NCBI GenBank assembly: GCA_026991215.1
Contig: JALXBY010000357.1
Coordinates: forward strand, 1 to 10,479
Source of the DNA: Anaerolineales bacterium
Lineage (GTDB): Bacteria > Chloroflexota > Anaerolineae > Anaerolineales > DRMV01
Reading direction: 5' to 3'
DNA length: 10,479 nt
Below are positions 9,203 through 10,479 of this stretch, piece by piece (positions within the stretch are counted from its first letter, which is position 1; the number at the start of each line of letters is the position of its first letter). Under the pieces are notes generated by a model. The model saw nothing but the letters and a program-made list of their open reading frames with translations. It was not told where the DNA came from and did no database searches. A program made the position numbers and the translations under genes.

Positions 9203-10429
9203 TCACGCCCCAAACTTCTTCAGCCGGCCGGCATGGGCCAGCATCAGGGGCATCAGGTGGACGGCGGGGAAGATGCCCAGGCCCCCGTGGAGGCAGGCGT
9301 TTTCCCCAAAGCGGTACTGGTCATCGGTGCGGCAGGAGGCCGGCGCCCACAACAACAGCGGCACCGGGTGCCAAGAATGACTGCGCCATTTGGCCGGGGT
9401 GGAATGGTCCCCGGTGATGACCAGCACGTCAGGCCGGAGGTCTTTGAGCAGGGGAAGGGCCCGGTCCACGGCTTCGATGGCCCGGGCCTTGCCGAAGAAG
9501 TCGCCGTCTTCCCCGCGGCTGTCGGTGGGCTTGTAGTGAACGAAGAAGAAGTCATACGAGGCCCAGTGCTTTTGCACGGTGCGGAAGAGGGCCTCGGGCG
9601 TGGTACCCTCCAGGTCTAAGACGTCCATCCCTACCAGCCGGGCCACCCCACGGTACATGGGGTATTCGGCCACGGCCGCGGGGCGCAGGCCGTACCGTTC
9701 CCCGAACCTGGGCAGTTGGGGGTCGGTGGCAAACCCCCGGAGCAACACGCCGTTGGCCATGGGATGGTTGGCCAGCACACGGCGGGCTTCCTGCACCCAC
9801 TGGTTGAGCAGGTCCGCGGTGCGCCGGGCTTCGGGCGTATCCTCGGCCGGTTCCACCGGGAAGGGTGGCACGCCCACCCGCTGCGGGTCGGTATCCTTGA
9901 GCCGGTGGGAAAGCCCCTGGCCCCGCAAGCGGAGCACGAACCGGTATTCCTTCACCGGCCGCACGGTGACCTCCACACCCGGCAAGCGGATTCGGGCCAG
10001 CCGTTCCACCAGGGGCGCGGCTTCTTCCGTGGGGATGCGGCCGGCCCGCCGGTCGATGATGTTGCCCTGGGGGTCCAGGGTGGCGAAGTTGCCCCGGGCC
10101 ACCACGTCGCCGGGCTGCAGGTCCAGCCCAACGCCTGCCGCGGCCAGCGCGCCCCGGCCGATGCGGTACTTCAAAGGGTCGTAGCCGAACAGGGCCAGGT
10201 GTGCAGGGCCGGAGCCGGGCGCGATGCCCGGCGCGATGGGGATGTGCAACCCCAGCACGCCGTCCGCGGCCAGCGCGTCCATGTTGGGCGTGTAGGCGTA
10301 CTCCAGTTCCGTTGGCCCGGCCGGGCCCAGGGGCAGCCCGCCCAGGCCATCCAGCACCAGGAGCACGATTTTCGTTTCGTTGGGCTGCAGCAGGCTTTTG
10401 AGCAGGTCGTCGGGCAGGGGGGCGAACAT
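9203..10429 (-). CDS. apgM: 2,3-bisphosphoglycerate-independent phosphoglycerate mutase, ApgM (archaeal-type) family
   Basis: This 408-residue enzyme interconverts 3- and 2-phosphoglycerate in the cytoplasm and belongs to the alkaline phosphatase superfamily. It starts at ATG 10429-10427, 6 nt after AGGAGGT (10442-10436). Metal and active-site motifs are visible: LVLDGLGG (D27), the presumed nucleophile S73 in PGSGPAHLALFGYDP, the HYKPTDSRGEDGD block (298-310; D303), and TGDHSTPAKW with D341/H342, then H351 and H354 in SHSWHPVP. Length fits ApgM (about 400 residues) and not the 510-residue GpmI type. Two positions look unlike the archaeal form as I recall it: GP follows the serine where DT is usual, and Glu stands for the His of a DxxGH motif. 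This may mark a bacterial subgroup. It is convergent with the oxidoreductase gene; no promoter is evident in the 50 bases available upstream. Confidence 0.93.
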   Translation of the reverse strand: MFAPLPDDLLKSLLQPNETKIVLLVLDGLGGLPLGPAGPTELEYAYTPNMDALAADGVLGLHIPIAPGIAPGSGPAHLALFGYDPLKYRIGRGALAAAGVGLDLQPGDVVARGNFATLDPQGNIIDRRAGRIPTEEAAPLVERLARIRLPGVEVTVRPVKEYRFVLRLRGQGLSHRLKDTDPQRVGVPPFPVEPAEDTPEARRTADLLNQWVQEARRVLANHPMANGVLLRGFATDPQLPRFGERYGLRPAAVAEYPMYRGVARLVGMDVLDLEGTTPEALFRTVQKHWASYDFFFVHYKPTDSRGEDGDFFGKARAIEAVDRALPLLKDLRPDVLVITGDHSTPAKWRSHSWHPVPLLLWAPASCRTDDQYRFGENACLHGGLGIFPAVHLMPLMLAHAGRLKKFGA

Positions 10430-10479
10430 GGGTTGACCTCCTCGGCAGGGTGTTGGGGGAGAAACCCAAAGGGATACAA

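Noticed and set aside
9109..9619. Open frames reading through the heptad array (peptides like GQWSVVSG and TNDQRRTTND)
   Set aside because: They are translations of tandem repeats followed by sequence antisense to apgM, with no ribosome binding site.

Overview
This GC-rich 10.5 kb window carries a dense bacterial gene set: eight genes, one of them cut by the left edge, with short intergenic regions and clear AGGAGG ribosome binding sites. The single-chain pyruvate:ferredoxin oxidoreductase, the ApgM-type phosphoglycerate mutase, the DUF4013 membrane protein and the heptanucleotide repeats between genes suggest an anaerobic, fermentative bacterium, perhaps a member of the Chloroflexota (Anaerolineae-like). 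That assignment is an inference from gene content; no rRNA or other marker is present.

Left part (1-2464). An S9-family peptidase, of which only the N-terminal beta-propeller part is present, reads leftward. Divergent from it is a three-gene cluster: an ECF sigma factor, a small two-to-three-helix membrane protein overlapping it by ATGA (a candidate anti-sigma factor), and a membrane protein with a bactofilin-like repeat region. The 84-bp divergent spacer holds a perfect 18-bp palindrome that places a TATACT -10 hexamer on both strands.

Middle part (2435-5120). A 63-bp heptad array forms the 3' end of the third gene and runs straight into a TATAAT promoter for a soluble PAS-GGDEF diguanylate cyclase. 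Next is a BldC/MerR-like DNA-binding protein with a helical C-terminal domain; its promoter is covered by a 23-bp inverted repeat, which suggests autoregulation. A bidirectional terminator separates it from a convergent DUF4013 multi-span membrane protein.

Right part (5121-10479). A 276-bp spacer carries divergent promoters for the DUF4013 gene and for a complete 1215-residue pyruvate:ferredoxin oxidoreductase. The latter ends in a strong hairpin terminator, followed by a 98-bp heptad array that keeps one 7-bp register, and then by a convergent apgM gene. ApgM (3-phosphoglycerate to 2-phosphoglycerate) and PFOR (pyruvate to acetyl-CoA) both act in lower glycolysis.

The window looks like ordinary core genome with a regulatory cluster rather than a mobile or defence island. 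The most interesting features are the symmetric divergent promoter, the sigma/membrane-protein/bactofilin-like cluster, the GGDEF plus operator-controlled HTH pair, and the phased heptad arrays.
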